Below, piece by piece: positions 25,514 to 35,209 of a stretch of DNA of 64,000 nt. The DNA is from Saccharothrix longispora (GTDB taxonomy: Bacteria > Actinomycetota > Actinomycetes > Mycobacteriales > Pseudonocardiaceae). How positions within the stretch are numbered: the stretch's first letter is position 1; each line of letters starts with the position of its first letter. A model generated the notes under the pieces. That model did no database searches. It saw nothing but the letters and a program-made list of their open reading frames with translations, and had not been told where the DNA came from. The DNA is taken from contig NZ_NSDM01000008.1 in NCBI RefSeq assembly GCF_030852425.1, positions 248,001-312,000 of the forward strand. Direction: 5' to 3'. A program made the position numbers and the translations under genes.

Positions 25514-25951
25514 GTGGCCGTCAAGATCAAGCTTCAGCGACTCGGCAAGATCCGTCAGCCGTACTACCGGATCGTCGTCGCCGACGCCCGCACCCGCCGC
25601 AGTGGCAAGGCCATCGAGACGATCGGCAAGTACCACCCGAAGGAAGAGCCGTCGTTCATCGCGGTCGACAGCGACCGCGCGCAGTACTGGCTGGGTGTCG
25701 GCGCGCAGCCGACCGAGTCCGTGCAGCGCCTGCTGGAGATCACCGGCGACTGGCAGAAGTTCAAGGGCCTGCCGGGCGCCGAGGGCACGCTGAAGGTCAA
25801 GGAGCCCAAGCCCAGCAAGGCGGACCTGTTCGCCGCCGCGCTGGCCGCCGCCGGCGACGCGCCGTCGACCGAGGCCACCACGCCGAAGAAGAAGGCCGCC
25901 AAGAAGGCCGACGCCGAGCCCGCCGCCGACGCCCCCAAGGACGAGGCGTGA
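25514..25951 (+). CDS. rpsP: 30S ribosomal protein S16
   Basis: 145 residues starting [20 protein letters not shown], unmistakable S16, with the [11 protein letters not shown] segment. After the 85-residue core comes an Ala/Lys/Pro-rich tail ([19 protein letters not shown]), normal for actinobacteria. GTG start with an ACGAGGAG site ten bases upstream. It overlaps the KH-protein gene and heads rpsP-khpA-rimM-trmD. Confidence 0.98.
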   Translation: MAVKIKLQRLGKIRQPYYRIVVADARTRRSGKAIETIGKYHPKEEPSFIAVDSDRAQYWLGVGAQPTESVQRLLEITGDWQKFKGLPGAEGTLKVKEPKPSKADLFAAALAAAGDAPSTEATTPKKKAAKKADAEPAADAPKDEA

Positions 25952-26187
25952 GCTTGTTGGCTGACGCCCTCGAACACCTCGTTCGGGGCATCGTCGACCA
26001 CCCGGACGACGTCCGGGTGAACCTGGTCACGACCCGGCGCGGTCGCACGCTGGAGGTCCACGTCCACCCGGACGACCTCGGCAAGGTGATCGGCCGCTCC
26101 GGCCGCACCGCGACCGCGCTGCGCACCGTGATGGCCGGCATCGGTGGTCGTGGCGTGCGGGTCGACGTGGTCGACACCGACCGCTGA
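25948..26187 (+). CDS. khpA: KH-domain RNA-binding protein
   Basis: 79 residues consisting of a single KH domain with the G-x-x-G loop in V-I-G-R-S-G-R-T. Such proteins (KhpA, formerly YlqC) bind RNA, usually as a pair with KhpB, and affect ribosome assembly and cell shape in other bacteria. The GTG start overlaps the rpsP stop, the usual position of this gene. Confidence 0.93.
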   Translation: MSLLADALEHLVRGIVDHPDDVRVNLVTTRRGRTLEVHVHPDDLGKVIGRSGRTATALRTVMAGIGGRGVRVDVVDTDR

Positions 26188-26195
26188 GCGCGCGC

Positions 26196-26714
26196 ATGGA
26201 CGTCGTCGTCGGCCGCGTGGCCAAGGCGCACGGGATCAGCGGCGAGCTCGCCGTCGACGTGCGCACCGATTCACCCGAGACCCGGTTCGCGCCGGGCTCG
26301 GTGCTGGCCGCGAAGCTGCGCGACGGCACGTCCCGCGACCTCACCGTCACAGCCGCCCGGAACCACTCCGGGCGGCTGCTGGTGCGCTTCGAGGAGGTCC
26401 TGACGCGGGACGTGGCGGAGACGCTGCGCGGCACGCTGCTGCTCGGCAGCACGGACGACCTGCCGCCCACCGGCGACCCGGACGAGTTCTACGACCACGA
26501 GCTGGAGGGCCTGGCCGCCGAGCTGGCCGACGGCACGAAGGTCGGCACGGTCCGCGAGGTCGTGCACGGTCCCGGTGGCGAGCTGCTGGTCATCACCCGC
26601 GAGGGCGGCGGCGAGCACCTGGTGCCGTTCGTGCGGGAGATCGTCCCCACGGTCGACGTCGCCGGCCGGCGCGTCGTGCTGACCCCGCCCGAGGGCCTGC
26701 TCGATGCGGATTGA
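26196..26714 (+). CDS. rimM: ribosome maturation factor RimM
   Basis: 172 residues with the RimM start [23 protein letters not shown], the N-terminal beta-barrel (1-90), and the PRC barrel with [13 protein letters not shown] and [18 protein letters not shown]. It binds S19 and helps mature the 30S head. It overlaps trmD by 11 bp, so translation is coupled. Confidence 0.96.
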   Translation: MDVVVGRVAKAHGISGELAVDVRTDSPETRFAPGSVLAAKLRDGTSRDLTVTAARNHSGRLLVRFEEVLTRDVAETLRGTLLLGSTDDLPPTGDPDEFYDHELEGLAAELADGTKVGTVREVVHGPGGELLVITREGGGEHLVPFVREIVPTVDVAGRRVVLTPPEGLLDAD

Positions 26715-27438
26715 CGTCGTCACGATCTTCCCGGAGTACCTCGACCCGCTCCGGGCCGCCCTGCTCGGCAAGGCGGTCGACCGGGGCCTGATCTCGGTCG
26801 GCGTGCACGACCTGCGCGACTGGACCCACGACGTGCACAAGGCCGTGGACGACAGCCCGTACGGCGGCGGCCCCGGCATGGTGATGAAGCCGCAGGTCTG
26901 GGGCGACGCCCTGGACGCGGTGTGCACGGAGGGGACGCGGCTCGTCGTGCCCACGCCGGCCGGCCGGCCGTTCACCCAGGCGATGGCCCACGAGTTCGCC
27001 GCCGAGGAGCACCTGGTGTTCGCCTGCGGCCGGTACGAGGGCATCGACCAGCGGGTCGTGGACGACGCGTCCCGCCGGATGCGCGTGGACGAGGTCTCCA
27101 TCGGCGACTACGTGCTGGTCGGCGGCGAGGTCGCCGTGCTCGTCGTGGTCGAGGCGGTGGCCCGGCTGCTGCCCGGCGTGCTGGGCAACCCGAAGTCCGC
27201 CGCGGAGGACTCGTTCTCCGACGGCCTGCTCGAAGGGCCGAGCTACACCCGCCCCGAGGTGTGGCGCGACCTGGCCGTGCCCGAGGTGCTGCGCTCGGGC
27301 AACCACCGGCTGATCGACCGCTGGCGCCGCGACCAGTCGCTGCGCCGCACCCGGGAGCGCCGCCCCGAACTGCTCGCCGCGCTGCCCGACAGCGCGTTCG
27401 ACAAGCACGACCGCACGCTCCTGGACGAGCTCGACTAG
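26704..27438 (+). CDS. trmD: tRNA (guanine37-N1)-methyltransferase
   Basis: 244-residue SPOUT enzyme, methylating G37 of tRNAs to prevent frameshifting. Clear motifs: [45 protein letters not shown], and the trefoil knot [12 protein letters not shown]. The C-terminal helix domain ends in [18 protein letters not shown]. It lies between rimM and rplS. Confidence 0.98.
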   Translation: MRIDVVTIFPEYLDPLRAALLGKAVDRGLISVGVHDLRDWTHDVHKAVDDSPYGGGPGMVMKPQVWGDALDAVCTEGTRLVVPTPAGRPFTQAMAHEFAAEEHLVFACGRYEGIDQRVVDDASRRMRVDEVSIGDYVLVGGEVAVLVVVEAVARLLPGVLGNPKSAAEDSFSDGLLEGPSYTRPEVWRDLAVPEVLRSGNHRLIDRWRRDQSLRRTRERRPELLAALPDSAFDKHDRTLLDELD

Positions 27439-27599
27439 GCCCGATTTCGTCCCGGCCGTGCCCATCTGGCACACTGGACAGGTTGCTGCACCCGGTTCAA
27501 CTTGTCCGGCGTGCGCTAGCCCGCCCCCGAAGGCCGTGAAGTTTCACCCGAACGCGCGCCGGGGGAGTACGTACACGTGAGGACGAGGACGGACCACCG

Positions 27600-27971
27600 A
27601 TGAACACCCTGGACGCTCTTGACGCCCAGTCGCTGCGCTCCGACATCCCGAGCTTCCGGCCGGGCGACACGCTGAAGGTCCACGTCCGCGTCATCGAGGG
27701 CTCCCGCGAGCGGGTCCAGGTGTTCCAGGGCGTCGTGATCCGCCGCCAGGGTGGCGGCATCCGCGAGACCTTCACCGTCCGCAAGGTCTCGTTCGGCGTC
27801 GGCGTCGAGCGCACCTTCCCGGTGCACTCCCCGAACATCGCCGAGGTCGAGGTCGCCACCCGCGGCGCCGTGCGCCGCGCGAAGCTCTACTACCTCCGCG
27901 ACCTGCGCGGCAAGGCCGCCAAGATCAAGGAGAAGCGCGACGCGAAGCCCGGGGCCAAGCCGGCCTCCTGA
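27600..27971 (+). CDS. rplS: 50S ribosomal protein L19
   Basis: 123 residues with the L19 core [29 protein letters not shown] and [17 protein letters not shown], ending in the basic [22 protein letters not shown] start. The 161-bp gap after trmD must hold its promoter; I found no convincing hexamer pair there. Confidence 0.98.
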   Translation: MNTLDALDAQSLRSDIPSFRPGDTLKVHVRVIEGSRERVQVFQGVVIRRQGGGIRETFTVRKVSFGVGVERTFPVHSPNIAEVEVATRGAVRRAKLYYLRDLRGKAAKIKEKRDAKPGAKPAS

Positions 27972-28005
27972 CGCCGGGCTCACGCGGAACCAGTAGCCTG
28001 CCCAC

Positions 28006-28905
28006 GTGGCAGAACCCGTGCACCGCTCCGCTGACGAAGACGGTCAGGAACCCGCAGCCGAGTCCACTCCGGACGCGGCTGCGGGTGACGGTCCGAAGGA
28101 CAAGAAGAAGCCGCCGCTGTGGCGCGAGCTGCTCGTGCTCGCCGCGACGGCCCTCGTCCTCACCGTCCTGATCCAGACCTTCCTGGCGAGGGTGTACGTG
28201 ATCCCGTCGCAGTCGATGGAGGAGACCCTCCACGGCTGCCCCGGGTGCAACAACGACCGCGTGCTGGTCGACAAGCTGGTCTACGACTTCGGCGACATCG
28301 AACCCGGCGAGGTCGTGGTCTTCCGCGGCCCCGACGCGTGGGGCAACAACGACTTCACCTCGGTGCGCTCCGAGAACCCGGTCGTCGCCGGCCTCCAGTC
28401 GGTGCTGTCCCTGGTCGGCCTCGCGCCGCCGGACGAGCGCGACTTCGTCAAGCGGGTCATCGCCGTCGGCGGCCAGACCGTCGAGTGCTGCGACGACCGG
28501 CACCGGCTCAAGGTCGACGGCAAGCCGCTCGACGAGCCCTACGTCTACTGGGCGCCCGGCACCTCGCCGGAGGACCACAAGCCGTTCGAGAAGGTCACGG
28601 TCCCCGAGGGCCACCTCTGGGTCATGGGCGACAACCGGACGAACTCCACCGACTCCCGCGCGCAGGGCGGCGGCGGCCTGAACGGCACCGTGCCCGAGGA
28701 GAACGTGATCGGCAAGGCGCGCGTCATCGTGCTGCCGCCGTCGCGCTGGCAGGGCATCGGCGACCACAACGCGCAGGCCGCGGCGCTCGGCGCCCCCGCG
28801 TGGCAGCAGGGCATCCCGGCCGGCGCCGGGCTCGTCGCCGCGTGGCCCCTGGTGTTCTTCACCCGGAAGGTGCGGAAGCGGTTGACCAGGGCCTCACAGG
28901 CGTGA
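28006..28905 (+). CDS. lepB: signal peptidase I
   Basis: 299 residues: acidic cytoplasmic N-terminus, one membrane span (about 42-60), then the catalytic Ser70 in IPSQSM and Lys148 in DFVKRVIAVGG, with the later GDNRTNSTDSR box. A C-terminal hydrophobic stretch (about 262-282) may be a second span. Cys pairs in HGCPGC and ECCDD resemble those of mycobacterial LepB. TAGCCT (27994-27999) is six bases before the GTG, with no Shine-Dalgarno, so the transcript is probably leaderless. A paralogue follows 16 bp later. Confidence 0.95.
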   Translation: MAEPVHRSADEDGQEPAAESTPDAAAGDGPKDKKKPPLWRELLVLAATALVLTVLIQTFLARVYVIPSQSMEETLHGCPGCNNDRVLVDKLVYDFGDIEPGEVVVFRGPDAWGNNDFTSVRSENPVVAGLQSVLSLVGLAPPDERDFVKRVIAVGGQTVECCDDRHRLKVDGKPLDEPYVYWAPGTSPEDHKPFEKVTVPEGHLWVMGDNRTNSTDSRAQGGGGLNGTVPEENVIGKARVIVLPPSRWQGIGDHNAQAAALGAPAWQQGIPAGAGLVAAWPLVFFTRKVRKRLTRASQA

Positions 28906-28921
28906 TCGGTACGCTGGGCGG

Positions 28922-29824
28922 GTGGTAGACGTCGCACCGTCCCGCGGCCCCTCCGACGGGGATGACCCGGAGCACGAGGAGAAGGTCGAGCAGTGGCGCG
29001 CCCGCGCGCGCAAGAAGGCCGGGAAGAAGGGCTCGTTCTGGAAGGAACTGCCCATCCTCATCGGTGTCGCCGTCGTGCTGGCGGTGCTGATCCAGTCGTT
29101 CCTGGCCAAGGTCTACATGATCCCGTCGGAGTCGATGGAGCGGACGCTGCACGGCTGCTCCGACGGCTGCTTCGGCGACCGGGTGCTGGTCGACAAGCTG
29201 ACCTACGACTTCACCGAGCCCGCACCGGGTGACGTGGTGGTCTTCCACGGGCCCGACACCTGGATCAACCAGGAGTTCGCGGTCCCGGAGCCGACGAACC
29301 CGATCGCGAAGGCGATCCAGGGCCTCGGCTCGCTGATGGGCTTCCCCTCGGCGAACGAGGAGGACTTCGTCAAGCGGGTGATCGCCGTCGGCGGGCAGAC
29401 CGTGCGGTGCTGCGACGACAAGAACCGGGTCGTGGTCGACGGCAAGCCGCTGGACGAGCCCTACGTCCACTGGGAGCCGGGCCGCAGCACCGTGCAGGAG
29501 TCGTTCGCGGAGCTGAAGATCCCCGAGGGCTACCTGTTCGTGCTCGGCGACAACCGCAACGACTCGTGCGACTCGCGGTGCCAGGGCGACGGCCGCGAGG
29601 GCGGCCTCGTGCCGGTGGACAACGTGGTGGGCAAGGCGCGGGCGATCGTGCTGCCGCCGTCGCGCTGGCAGGGCGTGGGCGACCACGACCCGCAGGCCGT
29701 GGCCATCGGCGCGCCCGCCTGGCAGGACGCCCTCCCGGCCGGCGTCGGGTTCGCGGCGGCGTGGCCGGTGCTGCTGCTCGGCAAGCGGGTGCGCGCCCGG
29801 TTCCGCCGCTCCCGCCTGGGATAA
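28922..29824 (+). CDS. lepB: signal peptidase I (second copy)
   Basis: 300 residues and clearly paralogous to the preceding gene along its whole length. Catalytic Ser71 (IPSESM) and Lys151 (DFVKRVIAVGG) are both intact, so both copies should be active. It has extra cysteines (GCSDGCFGD, CDSRCQGDG) that may form disulfides outside the membrane. A basic region (RARARKKAGKKG) precedes the first span. TACGCT (28910-28915) is six bases before the GTG, again suggesting a leaderless mRNA of its own. The two enzymes may divide substrates, as in Streptomyces, which has several copies. Confidence 0.95.
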   Translation: MVDVAPSRGPSDGDDPEHEEKVEQWRARARKKAGKKGSFWKELPILIGVAVVLAVLIQSFLAKVYMIPSESMERTLHGCSDGCFGDRVLVDKLTYDFTEPAPGDVVVFHGPDTWINQEFAVPEPTNPIAKAIQGLGSLMGFPSANEEDFVKRVIAVGGQTVRCCDDKNRVVVDGKPLDEPYVHWEPGRSTVQESFAELKIPEGYLFVLGDNRNDSCDSRCQGDGREGGLVPVDNVVGKARAIVLPPSRWQGVGDHDPQAVAIGAPAWQDALPAGVGFAAAWPVLLLGKRVRARFRRSRLG

Positions 29825-29833
29825 GGTCGAGGG

Positions 29834-30628
29834 GTGATCCGCAAGCCGCCCCGCGTCCAGGTCCGGCCGACCGCGGGCATCTGGGCGTTCCAGGCAGCGC
29901 TCGACCGGCGCGGCCTCGGCCCGGTGGCGGGTGTGGACGAGGCGGGGCGCGGCGCGTGCGCCGGACCGCTGGTGGTGGCCTCGTGCGTGCTCAAGCCGGG
30001 TGACGCCGCGAAGTTCACGGGCCTGACGGACTCGAAGCTGCTCACCGCCGCCGCCCGCGACCGCATGTACGACGTGGTGCTGGAGCACGCCGTCGACTAC
30101 GCGGTGATCGTCGTGCCGGCGGCCGAGGTCGACCTCATCGGCGTGCACGTGGCCAACATCGAGGGCATGCGTCGGGCTGTCGCCCGTTTGGGTGCACATC
30201 CCGGCTACGTGCTGACCGACGGGTTCCCCGTGCCGGGCCTCACGGCGCCGAGCATGCCGGTCGTCAAGGGCGACCGCGTGGCGGCCTGCGTGGCGGCGGC
30301 GTCGGTGTTGGCCAAGGTCACGCGCGACCGGATCATGACCGGGCTGCACGAGGAACTGCCCGTCTACGGGTTCGACGTGCACAAGGGCTACAGCACCGCG
30401 GAGCACACCGCGGCGCTGGCGGAACACGGCCCGAGTGCGCAACACCGCTGGTCGTATGCGAATGTGGCGGCGGCAGCGGCTCGTCACGGCCTGGAGCCGC
30501 CGCACCGGGTGGCGCGTGGCGTCGTGACCGCCGGTGTGGTCCAGAATGGAACACCCCCGCAGACCAGCGGTGGCAGGCTCGCGACGAGGAGGGGCGCGGA
30601 TTCGATGAATACCCGCGCGGAGGCGTAA
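29834..30628 (+). CDS. rnhB: ribonuclease HII
   Basis: 264 residues; cleaves RNA in RNA-DNA hybrids and removes misincorporated ribonucleotides. The D-E-A-G-R-G motif (D35, E36), LTDSKLL, VLTDGFP with the third acid, [21 protein letters not shown] and HKGYSTAEH are all present. About 40 residues past the usual end are Gly/Thr/Arg-rich and look unstructured. TAAGGT (29822-29827) lies six bases before the GTG and includes the stop of lepB. Its own TAA shares a base with the ATG of the next gene. Confidence 0.97.
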   Translation: MIRKPPRVQVRPTAGIWAFQAALDRRGLGPVAGVDEAGRGACAGPLVVASCVLKPGDAAKFTGLTDSKLLTAAARDRMYDVVLEHAVDYAVIVVPAAEVDLIGVHVANIEGMRRAVARLGAHPGYVLTDGFPVPGLTAPSMPVVKGDRVAACVAAASVLAKVTRDRIMTGLHEELPVYGFDVHKGYSTAEHTAALAEHGPSAQHRWSYANVAAAAARHGLEPPHRVARGVVTAGVVQNGTPPQTSGGRLATRRGADSMNTRAEA

Positions 30629-30951
30629 TGAGTGCAGAGGATCTCGAGAAGTACGAGACCGAGATGGAGTTGTCGCTGTACAAGGAGTACCGCGACATCG
30701 TCAGCCAGTTCTCGTTCGTCGTGGAGACCGAGCGGCGGTTCTACCTGGCCAACTCGGTGGACGTGCAGGTCCGCAACGCGGACGGCGAGGTCTACTTCGA
30801 GGTGCGGATGTCCGACGCCTGGGTGTGGGACATGTACCGCCCCGCCCGGTTCGTCAAGAACGTCCGGGTCATCACGTTCAAGGACGTGAACGTCGAGGAG
30901 CTCGACAAGCCCGAGCTGCGCCTGCCCGAGGACGGCCCGTTCAACTCCTGA
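30628..30951 (+). CDS. DUF2469 family protein
   Basis: 107 residues, strongly acidic at both ends, with the actinobacterial DUF2469 sequence SAEDLEKYETEMELSLYKEYRD at the start and VWDMYRPARFVKNVRVITFKDVN later. It always follows rnhB in this phylum (Rv2901c in M. tuberculosis). GGAGG lies six bases before the ATG. The function is unknown. Confidence 0.93.
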   Translation: MSAEDLEKYETEMELSLYKEYRDIVSQFSFVVETERRFYLANSVDVQVRNADGEVYFEVRMSDAWVWDMYRPARFVKNVRVITFKDVNVEELDKPELRLPEDGPFNS

Positions 30952-31021
30952 CACCGGCCGCATCGCGGGGGTCTGCCGTCCGGCGGGCCCCCGCGCGGCT
31001 TTTCGGGGCGTTCCCGGCCGG

Positions 31022-31050
31022 TTGTCCACAGGCCGCGGAGTTGTCCACAG
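31022..31050 (+). promoter_or_regulatory. pair of perfect DnaA boxes, copy 1
   Basis: TTGTCCACA at 31022-31030 and again at 31041-31049, same orientation, 19 bp apart, with spacer GGCCGCGGAG. This is the actinobacterial DnaA box. It lies between DUF2469 and yraN, 76 bp before the yraN start. A near-identical element in reverse orientation is at 36853-36881. Confidence 0.8.
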
Positions 31051-31125
31051 TTCCGGATTCGCCGGTGGCCGCGCCCCGGCCGTCCCGGGATGGTCGACCA
31101 CACGACCACCACCGGGAGGCACGGG

Positions 31126-31479
31126 ATGAGCACGGCGACCGATCTGGGCAGGCGCGGCGAGGACGCGGCGTGCCGCTACCTCGAACACGAGGGCCTCGCC
31201 CTGCTCGCCCGCAACTGGCGCTGCGAGGAGGGTGAGCTCGACGTCGTCGCCACCGACGGCGACCAGTTGGTCGTCGTCGAGGTGAAGTGCCGCTCGGGCA
31301 CCAGCCGGGGCACGCCGTTGGAGGCCGTGACGCCCGCGCAGCTCGACCGGGTGCGGCGGGCCTCGCTGCGCTGGTCCGCCCTGCACCGCCTGCCCGGCGT
31401 CCGCATCCGCGTGGACGTCGTGGCGATCGAGTGGCCGCCCGGCGGTCGCGTCCGCCTGCACCACCTGCGGGGTGTGTGA
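31126..31479 (+). CDS. YraN family (UPF0102) endonuclease-like protein
   Basis: 117 residues with the YraN pattern: LGRRGEDAACRYLEHEGLALLARNWRCEEGELDVVA, then VVVEVKCRSG, the E-...-D-...-E-x-K catalytic outline of the restriction-endonuclease fold. The in vivo role is not settled; relatives are suspected in recombination or transformation together with dprA and comM, which follow here. ATG 31126 has GGGAGG seven bases upstream and is preferred to 31090. Confidence 0.93.
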   Translation: MSTATDLGRRGEDAACRYLEHEGLALLARNWRCEEGELDVVATDGDQLVVVEVKCRSGTSRGTPLEAVTPAQLDRVRRASLRWSALHRLPGVRIRVDVVAIEWPPGGRVRLHHLRGV

Positions 31480-32990
31480 TGGCACTGGCGCGCACCTGGT
31501 CCGTGGCCCTCTCCGGGGTCGACGGCGTACCGGTGGAGATCGAGGCCGACGTCGGCGCGGGCACCGTGCGCACCCAGCTCCTGGGCCTCCCGGACGCGGC
31601 CCTGCACGAGTCGAAGGACCGGGTGAAGGCGGCGGTCCGCAACAGCGGCCACGCGTGGCCGACGCAGCGGGTGACCCTGGGCCTGTCCCCGGCCACGCTG
31701 CCGAAGAACGGCTCGGGCTACGACCTGGCCATCGCGTGCGTCGTCCTGGCCGCGACCAGGGCGGTGCCCGGCGACCGGCTGGAGGGCACCGTGCTGCTGG
31801 GCGAGCTGGCCCTGGACGGCCGGGTCCGCGCGGTCCGCGGCGTCCTGCCCGCGCTGCTGGCGGCGAAGCGGGCCGGTCTGACCGACGCGGTCGTCCCGGT
31901 CGACTGCCTGCCCGAGGCGGCCCTGGTCGACGGCCTGAACCTGCGCGGCGCGTCCACCCTCACCGGGGTCCTGGCGTGGCTGGCGGGCGAGGGCGAGCTG
32001 GCCGCCGCGCCCGAACCGGCCCCGACCCGGCCGCCGGACGGCCCGGACCTGGCGGACGTGATCGGCCAGCCGGAGGCGAGGTGGGCGCTGGAGGTGGCGG
32101 CGGCGGGCGGCCACCACCTCCTGCTCACCGGTCCTCCCGGCACGGGGAAGACGATGCTGGCCCAGCGCCTGGCGGGCCTGCTGCCGCCGCTGGGCCGGGA
32201 CGAGGCGCTGGGCGTGACGGCGGTGCACTCCACCGCGGGCCTGCTGACCCCGCACGCGCCCCTGGTCTCGACACCGCCGTTCGTCTCGCTGCACCACACC
32301 ACGTCCGCCGCGGCCCTCGTCGGCGGCGGCTCCGGCACGGCCAAGCCGGGCGCGATGAGCCGTGCCCACCGCGGTGTGCTGTTCCTGGACGAGGCCCGCG
32401 AGTTCGGCGCGGCGAAGCTGGAGGCCCTGCGCACCGCCCTGGAGGAGGGAGAGGTCCGGCTGGCGCGGCGTGACGGGATAGTCCGCTACCCGGCGAGGTT
32501 CCAGCTGGTCCTGGCGACGAATCCCTGCCCGTGCGCGCCGCCGAAGGACATCGACTGCCTGTGCCCGCCCGCGGCCAGGCGGCGGTACGAGGCGAAGCTG
32601 TCCGGCCCCCTGCTCGACCGGGTGGACCTGCGCGTGACCATGCGCCCCCTCACCGCCATGTCGGGTGCGGAGGTGGCGCCCCCCGAACCCTCGGCCGCGG
32701 TCCGGGCCAGGGTCCACAAGGCCAGGACGAGGGCCGCCGAACGCTGGTCCGCGCACGGCTGGCCGACGAACGCGGAGGTCCCGGGTCCCGCCCTGCGCCG
32801 CGACCACCGCCTGCCGCGCGACGTCACCGGAATCCTGGACCGTGCACTGTCGCTGGGCGCCCTGACCGGCCGGGGAGCGGACCGTTGCCTCCGGGTCGCC
32901 TGGACCCTTGCCGATCTGGCGGAGGTGGACCGCCCGACCGCCGACCACGTGGCCGCCGCGCTCGAATTCCGGGACCGGAGGACGCCGTGA
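31479..32990 (+). CDS. comM: YifB/ComM family Mg-chelatase-like AAA ATPase
   Basis: 503 residues: N-terminal Lon-protease-like ChlI domain (ARTWSVALSGVDGVPVEIEADVGAG, LSPATLPKNGSGYDL), then the AAA core with Walker A GPPGTGKTML (about 226-235), Walker B VLFLDEA, and a C-terminal lid. A cysteine cluster (NPCPCAPP...DCLCPP, near 350-365) is typical. In naturally competent bacteria ComM drives branch migration. TGATG overlap with yraN and GTGA overlap with dprA make one translation unit. Confidence 0.93.
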   Translation: MALARTWSVALSGVDGVPVEIEADVGAGTVRTQLLGLPDAALHESKDRVKAAVRNSGHAWPTQRVTLGLSPATLPKNGSGYDLAIACVVLAATRAVPGDRLEGTVLLGELALDGRVRAVRGVLPALLAAKRAGLTDAVVPVDCLPEAALVDGLNLRGASTLTGVLAWLAGEGELAAAPEPAPTRPPDGPDLADVIGQPEARWALEVAAAGGHHLLLTGPPGTGKTMLAQRLAGLLPPLGRDEALGVTAVHSTAGLLTPHAPLVSTPPFVSLHHTTSAAALVGGGSGTAKPGAMSRAHRGVLFLDEAREFGAAKLEALRTALEEGEVRLARRDGIVRYPARFQLVLATNPCPCAPPKDIDCLCPPAARRRYEAKLSGPLLDRVDLRVTMRPLTAMSGAEVAPPEPSAAVRARVHKARTRAAERWSAHGWPTNAEVPGPALRRDHRLPRDVTGILDRALSLGALTGRGADRCLRVAWTLADLAEVDRPTADHVAAALEFRDRRTP

Positions 32991-34198
32991 CCGACCACGC
33001 CGGCTCCGGGGTGCCCGCACCACCCGGCCCGCCGTCCGCGACCAGGCCGGCGGTCGGCGACGAAGTGCGGCTGGCGCGGGCCTACCTGTCCAGGGTCGCG
33101 GAGCCGCCCGCGCACGCCCTGCACGCGTTCGTGGCCCGGGTGGGCCCGGTCGCGGCGGCGGAGCTGGTCCGGCGCGGCGAGGTGCCCGCCGCCGTCGACA
33201 GCCAGACCTCGGCCCGGCGCGCGGAGGTCCGGCCCGAGCGCGACCTGGAGCTGGTGGCGGAGGCCGGCGGGCGGCTGGTCGTGCCCGAGGACCCCGAGTG
33301 GCCGGCGTGGCCGTTCACCGCCTTGGACACGGCCGCCGCCAACGGCCTGCGCTGCGGCCTCCAGCCGCTGGCGCTGTGGGTGCGCGGCGGGGCGAGCCTG
33401 GCCGCCGTCACCGGGCGGGCCGTCGCGGTCGTCGGCAGCCGGGCCGCGACCGGGTACGGGCAGCACGTCGCCGAGGAGTTCGGCTTCGGGTTGGCCGAGG
33501 CGGGGGTGGCGGTGGTGTCCGGCGCGGCCTACGGGATCGACGGGTCGGCGCACCGGGGCGCGCTGACCGCCGGCGGCACGACGGTCGCGGTGCTGGCGTG
33601 CGGCGTCGACGTGGCCTACCCCTCCGGTCACCGCGCGTTGATCGAGCGCATCGCGGTCGAAGGGCTCGTGGTGAGCGAGTACCCGCCGGGGCACACGCCG
33701 GCCCGGCACCGGTTCCTGACCCGGAACAGGCTCATCGCGGCACTCGCGGAGGGCACCGTCGTGGTCGAGGCCGGGCGGCGCAGCGGGGCGAAGAACACCG
33801 CGGCGTCGACGTCGGCGCTGGGCAGGGTGCTGATGGCGGTGCCCGGACCGATCACCTCGGTCAGCTCGTCCGGGTGCCACGAGCTGCTGCGCTCGGGGGA
33901 GGCGGTGCCGGTGAGCAGCGTGGCCGAGGTCGTCGAGTCGACGGGGCGGCTCGGGGTCGACCTGGTCGAGGCGCGGCGGAACACCGAGGTCGGGCCGCCG
34001 CAGGGGGACGCGATGAGGGTCTTCGAGGCCCTCGGCCTGTCGTCCGGGCACAGCCCGGAGGCCATCTCGGTGGAGTCCGGCGTCGAGCTGGCGAGGGTGC
34101 GCGCCCTGTTGCCACAACTGGAACTGGCTCGTCTCGCAGAGCGGGGCGACTCAGGTTGGAAGCGCTCCCAGGAGGCGAGTTGGCGTGGCGATGCTTGA
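32987..34198 (+). CDS. dprA: DNA-processing protein DprA
   Basis: 403 residues with the DprA Rossmann domain: AVAVVGSRAATGYGQHVAEEF, VSGAAYGIDGSAHRGAL, VLACGVDVAYPSGHRAL, SEYPPG, FLTRNRLIAAL and RSGAKNTAA, followed by the C-terminal winged helix. It loads RecA onto incoming single strands during transformation; in actinobacteria the role is less clear. The GTG start overlaps the stop of the ATPase gene. Confidence 0.96.
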   Translation: MTDHAGSGVPAPPGPPSATRPAVGDEVRLARAYLSRVAEPPAHALHAFVARVGPVAAAELVRRGEVPAAVDSQTSARRAEVRPERDLELVAEAGGRLVVPEDPEWPAWPFTALDTAAANGLRCGLQPLALWVRGGASLAAVTGRAVAVVGSRAATGYGQHVAEEFGFGLAEAGVAVVSGAAYGIDGSAHRGALTAGGTTVAVLACGVDVAYPSGHRALIERIAVEGLVVSEYPPGHTPARHRFLTRNRLIAALAEGTVVVEAGRRSGAKNTAASTSALGRVLMAVPGPITSVSSSGCHELLRSGEAVPVSSVAEVVESTGRLGVDLVEARRNTEVGPPQGDAMRVFEALGLSSGHSPEAISVESGVELARVRALLPQLELARLAERGDSGWKRSQEASWRGDA

Positions 34199-34231
34199 CC
34201 AAGCGCGTCCGAGGGCGCAGCGTCAGGGCCT

Positions 34232-35209
34232 ATGTCCCCGCCGCCGCCCGCTCGGACACGTCGTGTCGACCTCGTGCGCCTTCGTCGCGCGCTGCCGGGC
34301 GACGTGGCGGCGGCTCTGGAGAGCTTCCAGCGCCACCTGTCGATGGAGCGCGGGTTGTCCCCGCACACGGTCCGCGCCTACCTCGGTGACGTCGTCGCGC
34401 TGCTGGTCCACCTGGCCGGCGGCGAACCCGACGACGCCACCGTCGAGGCCGTCGACCTGCCCGGACTCCGCTCGTGGCTCGCGGCGCAGCACGCCGCGGG
34501 CGCGAGCCGGACGACGCTCGCCCGCCGCGCGGCCTCCGCCCGCGCGTTCACCGCCTGGGCCGCCCGCACGGGCGCGTTCGCGGCCGACCCCGGCCTGCGG
34601 CTCGTCGCGCCGCGCCCGCACCGCACGCTGCCCTCGGTGTTGCGGCAGGACCAGGCCGGGGCCGCCATGGCGGCAGCGGAAGCAGGTGCGGAACAGGGCG
34701 ATCCGGTTGCGCTGCGTGACCAGGCCGTGGTGGAGTTGCTGTACGCGACAGGTGTCCGGGTCGCCGAGCTGTGCGGGCTCGACCTCGACGACGTGGACTA
34801 CTCCCAAAGGGTGATTCGGGTTCTGGGCAAGGGCAATCGCGAACGCACGGTGCCCTTCGGCGTTCCGGCCGAACGGGCGGTGCGGCGCTGGGTGGAGCAC
34901 GGACGGTCGGCGCTGGTCAACGACCGATCACACCGTGCGCTGCTGCTCGGTGCGCGAGGCGGCAGGCTCGACCCGCGTACCGCCCGGAGGGTCGTCCACG
35001 ATGTAGTGGGCGCGGTCCCCGAGGCGAACGACACCGGACCGCACGGGCTGCGCCACTCCGCGGCCACGCACCTGTTGGAAGGAGGAGCGGACCTGCGCAC
35101 CGTCCAAGAGCTTCTTGGTCACGCTACGCTCGCAACCACTCAGCTCTACACACACGTCACCGTCGAACGGCTGAAGGCGATCCATGACCGAACCCACCCC
35201 CGCTCCTGA
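34232..35209 (+). CDS. xerC: tyrosine recombinase XerC
   Basis: 325 residues: SAM-like core-binding domain (about 25-125) and a catalytic domain with the full R-K-H-R-H-Y set visible: [10 protein letters not shown] (Arg), [11 protein letters not shown] (Lys), [12 protein letters not shown] (His, Arg), [15 protein letters not shown] (His, Tyr). Position after dprA and before whiG is that of the chromosomal dimer-resolution recombinase in actinobacteria, not of a phage integrase. Its last 26 bp overlap the start of whiG. Confidence 0.92.
   Translation: MSPPPPARTRRVDLVRLRRALPGDVAAALESFQRHLSMERGLSPHTVRAYLGDVVALLVHLAGGEPDDATVEAVDLPGLRSWLAAQHAAGASRTTLARRAASARAFTAWAARTGAFAADPGLRLVAPRPHRTLPSVLRQDQAGAAMAAAEAGAEQGDPVALRDQAVVELLYATGVRVAELCGLDLDDVDYSQRVIRVLGKGNRERTVPFGVPAERAVRRWVEHGRSALVNDRSHRALLLGARGGRLDPRTARRVVHDVVGAVPEANDTGPHGLRHSAATHLLEGGADLRTVQELLGHATLATTQLYTHVTVERLKAIHDRTHPRS

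Noticed and set aside
31022-31050. Chromosomal origin of replication
   Set aside because: Only two boxes are present and no dnaA/dnaN genes or AT-rich unwinding region lie nearby.
34232-35209. Tyrosine recombinase as sign of an integrated element
   Set aside because: Its place between dprA and whiG, coupling to whiG and lack of attachment sites fit the housekeeping XerC.
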